A DNA stretch of 64,000 nt from Lonicera japonica (taxonomy: Eukaryota > Streptophyta > Magnoliopsida > Dipsacales > Caprifoliaceae), in assembly GCA_021464415.1 (NCBI GenBank), contig CM038466.1, positions 53,632,550-53,696,549 on the forward strand, read 5' to 3'. The translations under genes and the position numbers were made by a program. Positions 33,331 to 43,627 of this stretch are shown piece after piece. The notes beneath the pieces were generated by a model that saw only the letters and a program-made list of their open reading frames with translations, was not told where the DNA came from and did not search any database. Each line of letters starts with the position of its first letter. The first letter of the stretch is position 1.

Positions 33331-35056
33331 TGACGCGCCGAAAAAACTTCCGTGCTTAGGTACTCAAGTGCAGTTTATTAAGTTATAATACTTGGTAAGT
33401 CCAAGTGTCGAACCACAAGGATAGTCGGAAAGGCGATGTGGTAATTACAAGTCCAATGTTTTGTTAAGAGAATTTAATTGGTTGATTTTAATGATTAATT
33501 TTAAAGTCTTTCAATAAAAATTAAAATGATGTAATAATAGATGAGAAAATGCTAAGGCATTATAGAATTCATTTGTTTTGCAAAGTTAAGTAAAATCAAT
33601 CTCATTCAAAGTTCTCAATGAAATTCCTAAGTGTTGAATATTTTACCCATTTCTAAGCAAAAGGGTGTGGAGCAAAAGCAACCCATTCCCATATAAATGC
33701 CATATAAAAAAAGGGTGTAAGCAAATATCAACACAAGTGTATCTCTCATTTTTATCTTGTGACAAAGGGTGTGAAGCAAGTGCAACCCATTCCCATATAA
33801 TATCAACCAAGATTCAAACTTAAAATACACAAAAAGAAAAGGCATAAATTAAAACTAGGCATTTAAGAACTCATTGTTAGTTTCCCCTAGGCAAATGACT
33901 TGATTATGAAAATGGCCAACTACAAGGAGTTTAGCTCGATAAATCATAACATTTCATTTGTCTAAGATTGGGAGGTCTAGGTGGAAGTCAAACCGTCCTA
34001 TATAGACTTATTTGATAAATACAAATTGAATCCTTAAAATGATTAATGAAGTTGTTTATGACATAAATTTAAAAGATTCTCTTTGGCAACACTTTAACTA
34101 AGAAGATGATGAGTCTTAAAATCACATAAAGTGTAGAAAGCACTCAACATATCATTAAAGTATTTAAAGATTAAAATCTCAAATTTATGGTGTTTCTATG
34201 AATATTCAAAGACTAATCATGCTTGGCAATGAAAAGTATCTCATTCAAAGAAAGAATGAACATATGCTAGTAAGAAATACACAAGTGTATCATCTCTTCA
34301 TTAATGCTTGAGATCTAAGTATACAAGGCATACAAAGTCAAATCATCAAATGAAAATTATCTTACTAGCTTATGAATGGTTGAAAAAATGGAGAAGATGA
34401 AGGATTCAAAAAGTATTTAACAATACTAACAATGGAATGATAATTGAACTTACATAATTAATGCATTGCAAATTTCATCTTTTAGCCTTAGCAAAGAAAT
34501 TTACTCCATAATAAATGTAAAGACAAGAATTATAAAAGTGAACTCCATTTCTCTCTCTAGAAAATATTATTACAAGCTCTCTATAAATTGAGAAATGATA
34601 AGTAAAATAAAATCAAGATCCCCTCTCCAAAGCAACAATGAAGACTATAAATAGGAGAGTTGTGTTGGATGCCAAAAATAAACAATGCTTTTTTCATTTT
34701 TGGTGGAGAATTCCACTATCTTGGATGCTCTTTAATCACATGGACAATTTCACTTTCTTTCTTTAATCACATGGACATGGAGACTTTCTTTCTTTAATCA
34801 CATGGACATGGAGACTTCCACTTTCTTGGATTCCTTTTGTCCATGGAAAATTTCACTATTGTATTAAATACAATATTTCTTGAAATCTAAAGACACCAAA
34901 ATAAACACAAAATGTTCCTTTTCAAGCATTGTTAAATACAAAAGTGCTGCGAGACTAATCGCGAAATAAGTTGGCAAAACGAGTAGTTTTAGAGAAATAA
35001 ACACGTCAAACAACTCCGAAAATGAGCGTATGAATGACAATATTAAGCGTTTATCA
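33331..35056 (-). mobile_element. Solo LTR of Athila-like family A2
   Basis: Begins TG (TGACGCGCCG) and ends CA (GCGTTTATCA), with an exact 5-bp target duplication AAGAC at 33326-33330 and 35057-35061, and no internal region. Without it the flanks rejoin to match 10127-10242. It is the same family as the LTR of element C (59419-61225) and lies in the same orientation, that is minus-strand sense. A short direct repeat (TTTAATCACATGGACATGGA units) lies at about 34735-34830. Confidence 0.92.
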
Positions 35057-35129
35057 AAGACCGTAAAACAAAACACAAAATAAAGCGTCTTCAAAAGGAG
35101 AAACACCTAAAAACTTGAGATGGGCAAAT
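35057..35129 (-). mobile_element. LINE fragment, right piece
   Basis: Continues 33277-33330: GACCGTAAAACAAAACAC to GAGATGGGCAAAT matches 10164-10242. It is cut at 35130 by the LTR of element B. Confidence 0.8.
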
Positions 35130-36735
35130 TGACGCAACAAAATAAACGCGCTTTGATAGAGCCCAAGTGCAGGCACGCCAAGTTATAGTATAGTCTCGGA
35201 AGTCCGTGTGTCGAACCACAGGGATAGTCGAAAAGGAATGGAATGGATTACGGATTAAATGGTTTTCTGATTTTGTAAGTTGGATTTGTTGTGAAACAAC
35301 GGAAATGTAAAACGGTTTGAAAATTAATAAGAAAGCACTAAGGTAAATGGAGGTTAGTTACGATTTAAGAGACGGTGATTACTAGCTCGTACAAAGATTT
35401 CAACACAAGGTTTCTCGAGATATGGGGAATGTTGGTGTATCTCTCAATAGCAAAGGGTGCGACGCTAGGCGACTCATTCCCGGATTGAAGCTATATCAAG
35501 AAAGATACAAACGACATTCCACCAAAGACGAGGTTATCATTCCTACCTCTTAGCTACGGGTGTGAAGCAAGGCAACCCATTCCCGATGAAGCTAATCCGA
35601 GATAGATATGACAAACTCATCATAAAAAGATTTAACATAAAGCAAGTGTATGAAATCTCATGATTTAAAGAATGAAAATTAGAAAGTGAATCCTAATAAT
35701 GAAACGGAATGAAGTTTATGGGATAAATTTGTCATCTCATCATTTATCACTTATGGTAGAAAATAAAGAGTCTAAGTATCACATATAGTGTAAGAAGCAC
35801 TCAATATATCAATAAATGAATCAAAGATAAGCTAAACAAATTTATAATCCATCTATGTAGTTTTATGAACTATTTATAATCTCTACAAAAAGGACAAAAA
35901 ACTCCATGAATGGGGCAAATAGGCTACAAGCTTTCTAGAACCATACAAATATGTTGTATGTTCATTAACAACCAAGAACTCAATATACAAGGCATATAAA
36001 GTCTTAACTTAATATGAAAATACCTAGAAAACTTGAAATAATGGAAGATATGATGAAGAAAAGGATTCACAAATATTTATCAAACTTTAAACATGGATTG
36101 AGCCATTAATCACCGAAAATTATATCGCGATTCACCTCCGTAACCTTAGTAATAGACTACTCCATAATAAATGAAAGAACAAATATTATAGAAGAATAAA
36201 TCATTCTTACAAATTAAGCACTTACAATGGAGAAATGAAGAACAATCAACAATGAGCTCTCACCTCTCTCTAGAACTTGTAAGTATCAAAATAACTAGAT
36301 AAAAACTAAAAATAATATCTCTTGATCCCCTAGACTAAAAGATAGCTAAAAGAGTCCTTAAATCAATAAACAATCCACGGGAAAATATTTAGGAACAAGT
36401 TTTCCCAAAATAAGGCTAAAAGCAAAAGATAGTTGGTGCACTCGCGGGGCCATGACCGATCATGGCTTTGCCCATGATCGATCATGGAAGTCTTCTGCCA
36501 GAAATTTTTTCAAGCCATGATCGATCATGGGTCTAGAATTTCTTCACTCAGCAGTTTACAAGCCTCCAAGCTTACTCTTGATCAATTTATGCAATGCCAT
36601 CGTATTCCAATTCTACAAAAACATGGAATACTACAAAATATATATACACCAACTTGGGCCATGTTAGATACAACACTCGCTAAGGCACTAATCTCGAGAT
36701 AAGTGGATAATTAGGCAGAATTAATGCAACAAACG
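35130..36735 (-). mobile_element. Element B, 3' LTR, main part
   Basis: Begins TGACGCAACAAAATAAACGC, matching the opposite LTR at 59084 (TGATGCAAC...). It is interrupted at 36735 by element A and its terminal part is at 50479-50590; together they give about 1.66 kb. It contains three CATGATCGATCATG-type palindromes (36449-36531). The putative frame at 36484-36702 is a by-product of these repeats. Confidence 0.88.
36449..36531. repeat. CATGATCGATCATG palindromes in LTR B
   Basis: Three copies: CATGACCGATCATG (one mismatch), CATGATCGATCATG, CATGATCGATCATG. Repeated in the duplicated LTR at 48265-48347. Confidence 0.92.
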
Positions 36736-38641
36736 ATAAACACATAATTTTGTAGTCGATAACGCCATTTTGATTGTTATTATCGCGTTTATCTTAGCAT
36801 AGTTCAATTAAATTAACCCACTTTTGCACATACACTAAAAATATCAAGAATTGCTTTAACATGGCTCAAAGTAGCCTTTTCTAGTGTCTTGATTGTGCCC
36901 ATAGGTTTTGGAAGCAAGTTGGGGAGCTTTGGGAAGTGTACAAGAGAGATAGAAGCCAAAAGAAAAAAAAAAAAGTCTCCCGAAGTGTCCTCTGATCGAT
37001 CAGTGGAGCCTTTGATTGATCAGAGGCCACCTTTTAGTGCAAAACATGCCCTCTGATCGATCAGAGGGTGCTCTGATCGATCAGAGCCCACCTTACAAGC
37101 CAAAATCTCCCCTCTGATCGATCAGAGGAGCCTCTGATCGATCAGAGACCTCCCAGAATGCACAGCACAGCACCCAAAAGCAATTTTTCTCCCCTTTTGA
37201 TGCATTGAAACTCACCATAAAGGCTGGACTTTCTATTTCTAGATAGGATCAAGTGTCTTTCCTTTGGATCTTTAGAAAAGTGTACTAGAATACCCATTAT
37301 TTAATTGCTCTTTGTCCCTCATGTAATGTAGGTAATTTTCTAGATCTAGATTCAAGTAGCATAAGTATTATTTTCCTGCACTTTGTTTATCATCTATCAC
37401 TTGTAAGAAATCTAGAGAGAGAAACTCTTGAGAGAAATGGAAATCCCTTTAATGGTTTTTGTTCATACAACTATCATGGAGTAGTTTCATTGCTAAGGTT
37501 AGAAGATGAAGTTTGCATTGCATTAATTATGTAAGTTTGTTTCTCATTCCATTGTTAGTATTGTTAAATACTTGTTGAATCCTTCATCTTCTCCATTCAA
37601 TCAACCATTCATAAGCTAGTAAGATAATCCTCATAAGGTGATTAGACTTTGTATGCCTTGTATACATAGATCTCAAGCATTATTGAGGAGATGATACATT
37701 TGTGTATTTCTTATTAGCCTATGTCCATTCCTTCTATGATTGAGATACTTTACATTGCCAAGCATGTTTAGTCTTTGAATATTCATGGAAATACCATAAA
37801 TTTGAGATTCCAATCCTTGAATGCTTTAATGATATGTTGAGTGCTTTCTACACTTTATGTGATTTTGAGACTCAATATTTTCTTAGTTAGAGTGTTGCCA
37901 AGGAGGATCTCTTAAGTTTATGCCATAATCAACTACACTAATCACCTTAAGGATTCAATTTGTATTTATCAAATGTGTCTAAACCGGATGATTCAATCTC
38001 CACCTAGACCTCCCAATCTTAGACAAATGAAATGTTATGATTTATTGAGCTAAACTTTTTAGTTGGCCATTTTCATAATCAAGTCAATTGCCTAGGGGAA
38101 ATTAACAATGAATTCTCAATGCCTAGTTTAATTTTATGCCTTTTCTTTTGGTGTATCTCAAGTTTGCATCTTGGTTGGACATTATATGGGAATGGGTTGC
38201 ACTTGCTTCACACCCTTTGCTACAAGATAAAAATGAGAGATACATTTGTGTTGAGTTTTACTTACACCCTTTCTTTATATGGGAATGGGTTGCTCTTACT
38301 TCACACCCTTTTGCTTAGAAAAGTGTAAGGTACTCAACACTTAGGAATTGCATTGAGAATTTTGAATGAGATTTATTTTACATAACATTGCGAAGCAAAT
38401 GAATTCTATAACGCCTTAGCCTTTTCTTATCAATTGATACATCACTTTAATTTTTATTGCAAGACTTAAAATCAACAACTAAAATCAACCAATCAAATTC
38501 TCTTGAACAAAGCCTTGGACTCGTAATCACCACATCGTCTTTCCGACTATCCTTGTGGTTCGACACTTGGACTTACCAAGTATTATAACTTGACGACCTA
38601 CACTTGGGTTCCTAAGCGCGGAAGTATTTTCGGGCGCGTCA
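36734..38641 (+). mobile_element. Element A, 5' LTR
   Basis: About 1.9 kb, ends GGGCGCGTCA. The 3' LTR begins TGATAAACGC (43628), but this copy and the one at 48550 begin CGATAAAC, so the terminal T is changed in both. Contains the palindrome array 36989-37147 and a paired GGGAATGGGTTGC...TTCACACCC motif (about 38189-38310). Confidence 0.9.
36989..37147. repeat. Array of CCTCTGATCGATCAGAGG palindromes (three pairs)
   Basis: Six near-perfect palindromes in three pairs, period about 61 bp, spacers within pairs about 6 bp, between pairs CCACCTTNNAAGNCAAAA-like. Same array in the other LTR A copies at 43883-44042 and 48805-48963; one isolated copy at about 41826-41841 in the internal region. Confidence 0.93.
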
Positions 38642-38647
38642 AGTTTT

Positions 38648-38664
38648 TGGCGCCGTTGCCGGGG
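38648..38664 (+). promoter_or_regulatory. Primer binding site of element A (tRNA-Asp)
   Basis: TGGCGCCGTTGCCGGGG is complementary to the 3' end of plant tRNA-Asp(GTC), including CCA. It lies 7 bases after the LTR end, a usual spacing for Athila. Confidence 0.93.
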
Positions 38665-38709
38665 ATACGGCGAAAGACGGACTACGGGTTTTGTACAAAA
38701 ATCCGCTTT

Positions 38710-38771
38710 GTAAGTATTTCTTCTCCCTTTGTGAATACGTTTTTCTTGCTTATTATTTTCTTCTTTTATAG
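38710..38771 (+). other. Putative leader intron of element A
   Basis: Donor TTT|GTAAGTATT and acceptor TTCTTTTATAG enclose 62 nt between PBS and gag ATG. Element B has an equivalent pair at 59015-58956. Inferred from motifs only. Confidence 0.42.
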
Positions 38772-38806
38772 GTGACAATTTTCTTTAAGATCACCTTCCC
38801 GGGCTT

Positions 38807-40204
38807 ATGCTCGGGGACTTGTACATTGATCTTCGAATAAGTCCACCAAGAGGCCAACCACCACCAAGGCATCCTTCTCCATCACCTCCTCCATCCGAGA
38901 TGGATAACGAAGACATTGAGTCAAATGCCGGAGAGAACAATGATCACAATCGTCCGGTCCGCACAATGCGAGATTACCTTCAACCTCCTCGAGGCACTTC
39001 AAACTCTTGCATTGTCATTCCCACGGGTCAAGCCGGAACTTTCACTCTCAAACCGGGCATGTTGCAACATATACCATCATTTCATGGTATGGATTCCGAA
39101 AACCCTTACTTGCATTTAAAAGATTTTGAGGAAGTTTGCTCTACTTTTAGAGAAGCTAACACAAATGAGGAAGTAATGAGGTTAAAACTTTTTCCATTCT
39201 CTTTAAAGGACAAAGGCAAAATATGGCTCAATTCTCTACGTCCCAATTCCATTCGAAGTTGGCAAGAATTGCAAACCGAATTTTTAAAGAAATTCTTTCC
39301 CGTGCATCGAACCAATGCTTTGAGAAGACAAATTTCAAAATTTTCTCCTAAAGAAAATGAAAGTTTTTACAAGTGTTGGGAAAGATACAAAGAACTTTTG
39401 AATTCTTGCCCCCATCATGGACATGAGACATGGAGTATTGTGAGCTATTTTTACGAATCACTCACTCCCGCCATGCGCACGTTTGTGGAAACGATGTGTA
39501 ATGGAAATTTTTTGAGCAAAAGTCCAGAGGAAGCTTTGTTGTACTTTGATGAAATAGCCGAAGGTGCCCAAAATTGGAACACCTACACGGATGAGGTTAA
39601 GGGTAAAGTTTCCGAGAGAGGGGGTTTGTACCAATTGTCAAAAGGTGATGACATTGAGTTAAAATTTATGCAATTGTCAAAGAATGTCGAAGCCATGGAG
39701 TCTAGTAAAATGAGAGAAGGTAGTGTAGGTACTAGTACCGTTTGTGTCATTTGTGAGAATGTGGGACATTCCACGGAGGAGTGTCACACAATTCCGGCCT
39801 TCAAAGAGGTCCTTCAAAGTCCCTCACAAGTCAATGCTATGAACTCATACCCTAGGCCACACAATGATCCATTTTCTCAAAGGTACAATGAAGGGTGGAG
39901 AAATCATCCTAACTTTAGTTGGGGGGAAAACCAAAATGCTCATCAAAATTCGAATGCAAATTTAAATTCCTACCAGCAAAGACTACCTCCACCCCAAAGC
40001 AACTCTTTTGGCCAAACTAACCCAAACCCAAATTCAAATTTGGAGTCTCTTTTGCGGCAATTTATAGATAAAACCAATAGAGAGGTTAGTGATTTGAAAA
40101 CCCAAATGTCCAAACTCACCACCGCATTGTCCATTCAAGAAAAAGGGAAATTTCCATCTCAACCCTTAGCTAACCCTCGAGGCCAAGCTTTATTGATCAA
40201 TTAG
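38807..40204 (+). CDS. Gag of element A
   Basis: 465 residues forming the virus-like-particle protein of the retrotransposon. The body includes the retrotransposon-gag region (LHLKDFEEVCSTFREANTNE, LKLFPFSLKDKGKIWL, RTNALRRQISKFSPKENESF). Near residue 310 is a CCHC zinc knuckle, CVICENVGHSTEEC (C-x2-C-x4-H-x4-C). The C-terminus is Asn/Pro-rich with a short coiled segment (VSDLKTQMSKLTTAL). The frame ends at TAG (40202-40204), but the same frame continues at once into the protease part, and element B has a sense codon there. So this stop is either a mutation or a suppressible stop. Aligned to the gag of B it is full length. Confidence 0.92.
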   Translation: MLGDLYIDLRISPPRGQPPPRHPSPSPPPSEMDNEDIESNAGENNDHNRPVRTMRDYLQPPRGTSNSCIVIPTGQAGTFTLKPGMLQHIPSFHGMDSENPYLHLKDFEEVCSTFREANTNEEVMRLKLFPFSLKDKGKIWLNSLRPNSIRSWQELQTEFLKKFFPVHRTNALRRQISKFSPKENESFYKCWERYKELLNSCPHHGHETWSIVSYFYESLTPAMRTFVETMCNGNFLSKSPEEALLYFDEIAEGAQNWNTYTDEVKGKVSERGGLYQLSKGDDIELKFMQLSKNVEAMESSKMREGSVGTSTVCVICENVGHSTEECHTIPAFKEVLQSPSQVNAMNSYPRPHNDPFSQRYNEGWRNHPNFSWGENQNAHQNSNANLNSYQQRLPPPQSNSFGQTNPNPNSNLESLLRQFIDKTNREVSDLKTQMSKLTTALSIQEKGKFPSQPLANPRGQALLIN

Positions 40205-40231
40205 GGTGAGTCAAGTGAACATGTTGAGGAG

Positions 40232-41644
40232 TTGAAATCCATCACCGTCCTTAGGAGTGGGAAAGAGATTGACAAAAAGCCGGCGGACATAGCCAAGTCA
40301 AGTCAAGTTGAGGAGATCACCCTAGAAGAGAGAACGAGGGAAGAAGAGAGAGTTGGAAAAGAGGATTTGGAGAAAATCAAGAATAGTTTCAAAATTACTT
40401 TTCCGGAGAGGTTATCTCCACCTTCTAAGGAAAATCACAACACCGGAATTCTTGATGTGTTTAGGCAAGTCAAGATCAACATTCCTTTGCTTGATGCGGT
40501 CAAGCAAATACCTTCATATGCTAAATTTCTCAAGGATTTGTGTACCACCAAAAGAAGGTTGAATGTTAAGAAAAAGGCGTTTATGACGGAGCAAGTGAGC
40601 TCGATCATGCAAGGCACTCACATTCCAAAATTTAAAGATCCCGGTTGCCCAACAATTTCATGTTTAATTGGCAATTGTTGTATAAAAAATGCCTTGCTTG
40701 ATTTGGGAGCTAGTTCCAATGTACTTCCTTTTTCGGTGTACAAACAATTGGGATTACGAGAGTTGAAACCCACCAAAGTGATGATTCAATTAGCGGATCG
40801 ATCCGTTAAGATACCTAGAGGGATAGTGGAGGATGTTTTAGTGCAAATTGATAAATTCTACTTTCCCGTTGATTTCATTGTTCTTGATATGCAACCGGTA
40901 GCAAATCCCGCTAATGAAATTTCCGTCATTTTAGGAAGACCATTTCTTGCCACATCTAATGCCATCATTAATTGCAAGAATGGAATTGTTAAATTGACTT
41001 TTGGAAACATGACTTTTGAGCTAAATGTGTTCTCTTTAAGAAAACAACAAAATGATTTTGATGAAGAAAGTGAACATGTGAACATGATAAAGTCATTATT
41101 CCAAGATCATTTCATTGATACTTACGATTCGAATTCAATGGAAGACAATCTAACAACTTCCAATGAATTCGATGAGTGTTTGAACGTATTTTCTTTCCTT
41201 GATGACAAAGTTAAAGATCTAAAGAAGCAAAAGAAGAGCACATCCGATCCAACGCCAAAGCTTGAGGGACAAATGGTACTCAAGCCAATGCCAAGCAACC
41301 GGAAGTTGCAACTTGAGGAATTGAGGAGAGACGCGTATCAAAATTCAAAATTAAGCAAGGAAAGGGCGAAAAAATTTCATGATAAATCGATTTTGAGAAA
41401 AGATTTCAAACTTGGTCAAAAAGTCCTTGTTTATGATACGCGTCTCCACCTCTTTCCCGGAAAATTAAAGTCTCGTTGGACCGGCCCCTACATTGTCAAG
41501 CATGTATTTCCATTTGGGGCCGTGACGGTGGTTGATCCAAAAACGAGTTTCGAATTCAAAGTTAACGGGCAAATATTGAAATCGTTTTTGGAAATTCCAA
41601 CGCTTGAGGAGTCCACCCCTCTAAGCGACCCGACCTACGCCTAA
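40232..41644 (+). CDS. Protease fused to integrase C-terminus (element A, in-frame deletion)
   Basis: 470 residues in the same frame as gag. An aspartic protease is visible (ALLDLGASSNVLPFSVYKQL, with DLGA as active-site loop; later ILGRPFLATSNAIINC as flap/ILG motif). Near residue 355 the sequence jumps to the integrase C-terminal region ([40 protein letters not shown], a GPY/F-type motif). In B and C these parts are separated by reverse transcriptase, RNase H and the integrase core. The junction lies at AGCAACC, a word present at both original positions, so a direct-repeat deletion kept the frame. It cannot self-replicate; gag and protease may still act. Confidence 0.9.
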   Translation: MKSITVLRSGKEIDKKPADIAKSSQVEEITLEERTREEERVGKEDLEKIKNSFKITFPERLSPPSKENHNTGILDVFRQVKINIPLLDAVKQIPSYAKFLKDLCTTKRRLNVKKKAFMTEQVSSIMQGTHIPKFKDPGCPTISCLIGNCCIKNALLDLGASSNVLPFSVYKQLGLRELKPTKVMIQLADRSVKIPRGIVEDVLVQIDKFYFPVDFIVLDMQPVANPANEISVILGRPFLATSNAIINCKNGIVKLTFGNMTFELNVFSLRKQQNDFDEESEHVNMIKSLFQDHFIDTYDSNSMEDNLTTSNEFDECLNVFSFLDDKVKDLKKQKKSTSDPTPKLEGQMVLKPMPSNRKLQLEELRRDAYQNSKLSKERAKKFHDKSILRKDFKLGQKVLVYDTRLHLFPGKLKSRWTGPYIVKHVFPFGAVTVVDPKTSFEFKVNGQILKSFLEIPTLEESTPLSDPTYA

Positions 41645-42495
41645 CAAGCGTGGGTCATGCTTATATATAATTTTTTTTTATTTATGGAGTTTTAGGACGA
41701 TCGTCACACGTTGGAAAAAGTTCATGGACTAAAACGCAAAAACAACAAACTTGGAGGTACTAGAGTGAATGGACCAAAAGCCAAAAAATCAAAGTTTCAA
41801 AAAAATTTGGAGTCCACTGGTGCATGGCTGATCGATCAGAGGTGATTTTTCCATACAAAAAATAAAAAATAAAAAATTTAGCCCCTTTCTTCCCCATTTC
41901 GAGCCTTTCTCCCTCCCAACCTCCATTACACCTCTCTTCTCCTCCTCAAACACCAAAATACCTCCACCAAACACTCTATTAAAGATCATTCATCTATTCA
42001 ATCCATCAAATCTTCCATCAATCTCTCCTTTTTCACCCATAAAACATCAAACACATCACTTGCTCTCACTAAAAATACATAACCTTCACTCCCATCCATT
42101 AATTTCCACCCAAATCCACCCAAATCTTGAATTTTGACCCCATAGATCCCCAATTTCAAAACCCACTTGTCCCAAGCTCCAATGGCATCATCCTCTACCA
42201 ACCCAAGTCCAAGAAGAAGCACGTTCACTACTCTTAACTTTGAAACTCCATTCTTTTTTTTATTTATTTAATTTTTTTTATTTTGCTTTATTTTCTTTTT
42301 GGGTTGTTGGATTATCTAAACATAACTATTTGTGATAGTTTGAGCTTGAATTTTGCATGTTATGTTTGACTAATGATAACCCACTTTTTTAGATTTTTGT
42401 ATATATTGTAGCTTTGAAATTAATCCTAGCTTCTTTTTGGAGAAATTGGAAAGCAATTTTCCAAGAATTTGCCCATTTTTCGTCGTCTTCAAGAG
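41645..42495 (+). other. Element A region after pol: non-coding, env-ORF stub
   Basis: Contains one CTGATCGATCAGAGG palindrome (about 41826) and an ATG at 42182 opening about 25 codons (MASSSTNPSPRRSTF...) that then reaches T-rich sequence and stops. Its position equals that of the env-like ORF of element B, so it is likely the remnant of that ORF. Confidence 0.55.
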
Positions 42496-42530
42496 CATTG
42501 AGGACAATGCCAACTTTAAGTTGGGGGGTG
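42496..42530 (+). other. Internal polypurine-type motif, element A
   Basis: CATTGAGGACAATGCCAAC then TTTAAGTTGGGGGGTG, about 1.1 kb before the 3' LTR. The same motif is found in B (near 51664, minus) and C (62325-62358, minus). Confidence 0.7.
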
Positions 42531-43272
42531 AGCACTTTCAAATCTCAAATTTTTAAGCATGCTTTCTTTCATTTTAATTTTCTCCATGCTAGGATCGATT
42601 TTACCATCTTATCGAAATTTGAAAAATGATGATCAATTTTTTTAGAATTGTCCTTGAATTGATCGTTTTTGGCATGAAATTCTTAATCCGGATAGGTAGT
42701 TGGGTGATAATCTCTGTGGCATTGCTTCATTTAAATTCTTGAGCCTTGTAGTTTCCTATGAATATGCATAATGTTGTGGCTTGAGTTAGTCTTTGGTATC
42801 ACATAGAGTGATTTTCATCTTGTGTAGAGAGAAGTAATGTTCAAATGCAATAAAAGCTCTTTCGAAAAGATCCTCTTTAGAGGGGACACATGCATGGCAC
42901 TTACAAAAAATTTGAAAATTTGGATGACTTTTAAACTTAATATTGACTTTAAGCTTCACTTGACTAAATTCATAAGTCATTTTGTCTAATATTAAGGATA
43001 GGCAAAGGTTACCATGTGGAAAAAGGGTGAATAGCTTCCTTTGTGCATTTAAAAAGAAAAGAAAAGAAAAAGAAGAAGCTATGAATGCAAAATCACAAAG
43101 TGAGACCGCTGCCCTCCATAGAGATGCAAACCACCTTGAGCTAATTTAGCAAAAAGTCCAAGTAAAAGATAAAGAAAAGTGCTTAAAATCTGAAAAAGTT
43201 CTTGAGCTTTTGTTTTTGAAAGATTTCACTCTTCCACTATTGATGAATAGAACTATTTGTGATTAAAAATGA

Positions 43273-43512
43273 TTGTGTCAAAGATACATATGCATAGTGT
43301 GTTCAAATGGGAATGTGGAGCTAGTTTCTAAAGGAGATTGTAAGCAATGGAGATCGTCGTTCAAATGCCAACATTCCGGAAATTGTAATAGTAATGCCAA
43401 ACACTTGAATCAATTCATGGAAATGCTTCAATTCTACTACTTAGAGTTCAAACTTCGGATGTTTGTGGGTATCATCACTGTAAACCCTCACGAGACACAA
43501 CTCGTCTTCTAG
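43273..43512 (+). CDS. Conserved 79-residue ORF in the 3' region of element A
   Basis: Not recognised. The frame opens MCQRYICIVCSNGNVEL and ends FVGIITVNPHETQLVF. Element C has the same frame at 61580-61341 with only about 7 of 79 residues changed. Element B keeps the last part (MFVGII, HEMQLVF) in frame. It sits 115 bp before the 3' LTR, where retroelements usually have non-coding sequence and PPT. It may be a conserved RNA element rather than a protein. Confidence 0.4.
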   Translation: MCQRYICIVCSNGNVELVSKGDCKQWRSSFKCQHSGNCNSNAKHLNQFMEMLQFYYLEFKLRMFVGIITVNPHETQLVF

Positions 43513-43607
43513 GGGAACTTAGGAGTTCAAAGGCTTAATGCATGTGCTAAACGCATTTTCGGATATTATACATAGCTATTTTTATTTTGCTTGCTAAGGG
43601 ACTAGCA

Positions 43608-43627
43608 AGAGTTTAGTTGGGGGGTGT
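43608..43627 (+). promoter_or_regulatory. Polypurine tract of element A
   Basis: AGTTTAGTTGGGGGGTGT directly before TGATAAACGC of the 3' LTR; plus-strand priming site. Confidence 0.85.

Noticed and set aside
36484..36702. 72-codon ORF (also 48300-48518)
   Set aside because: Lies in LTR B over the palindromes and is duplicated only with the LTR; an LTR by-product.
36989..37147. CRISPR-like array
   Set aside because: Regular palindromic repeats with short spacers, but they lie in plant LTRs, the spacers are themselves repeated, and no cas genes exist here.
38119..38328. Repeated 60-80-codon ORFs in LTR copies (also 33627, 34864, 45443, 46680, 49956, 61024)
   Set aside because: All sit within LTRs and repeat only because the LTRs do; no independent sign of coding.
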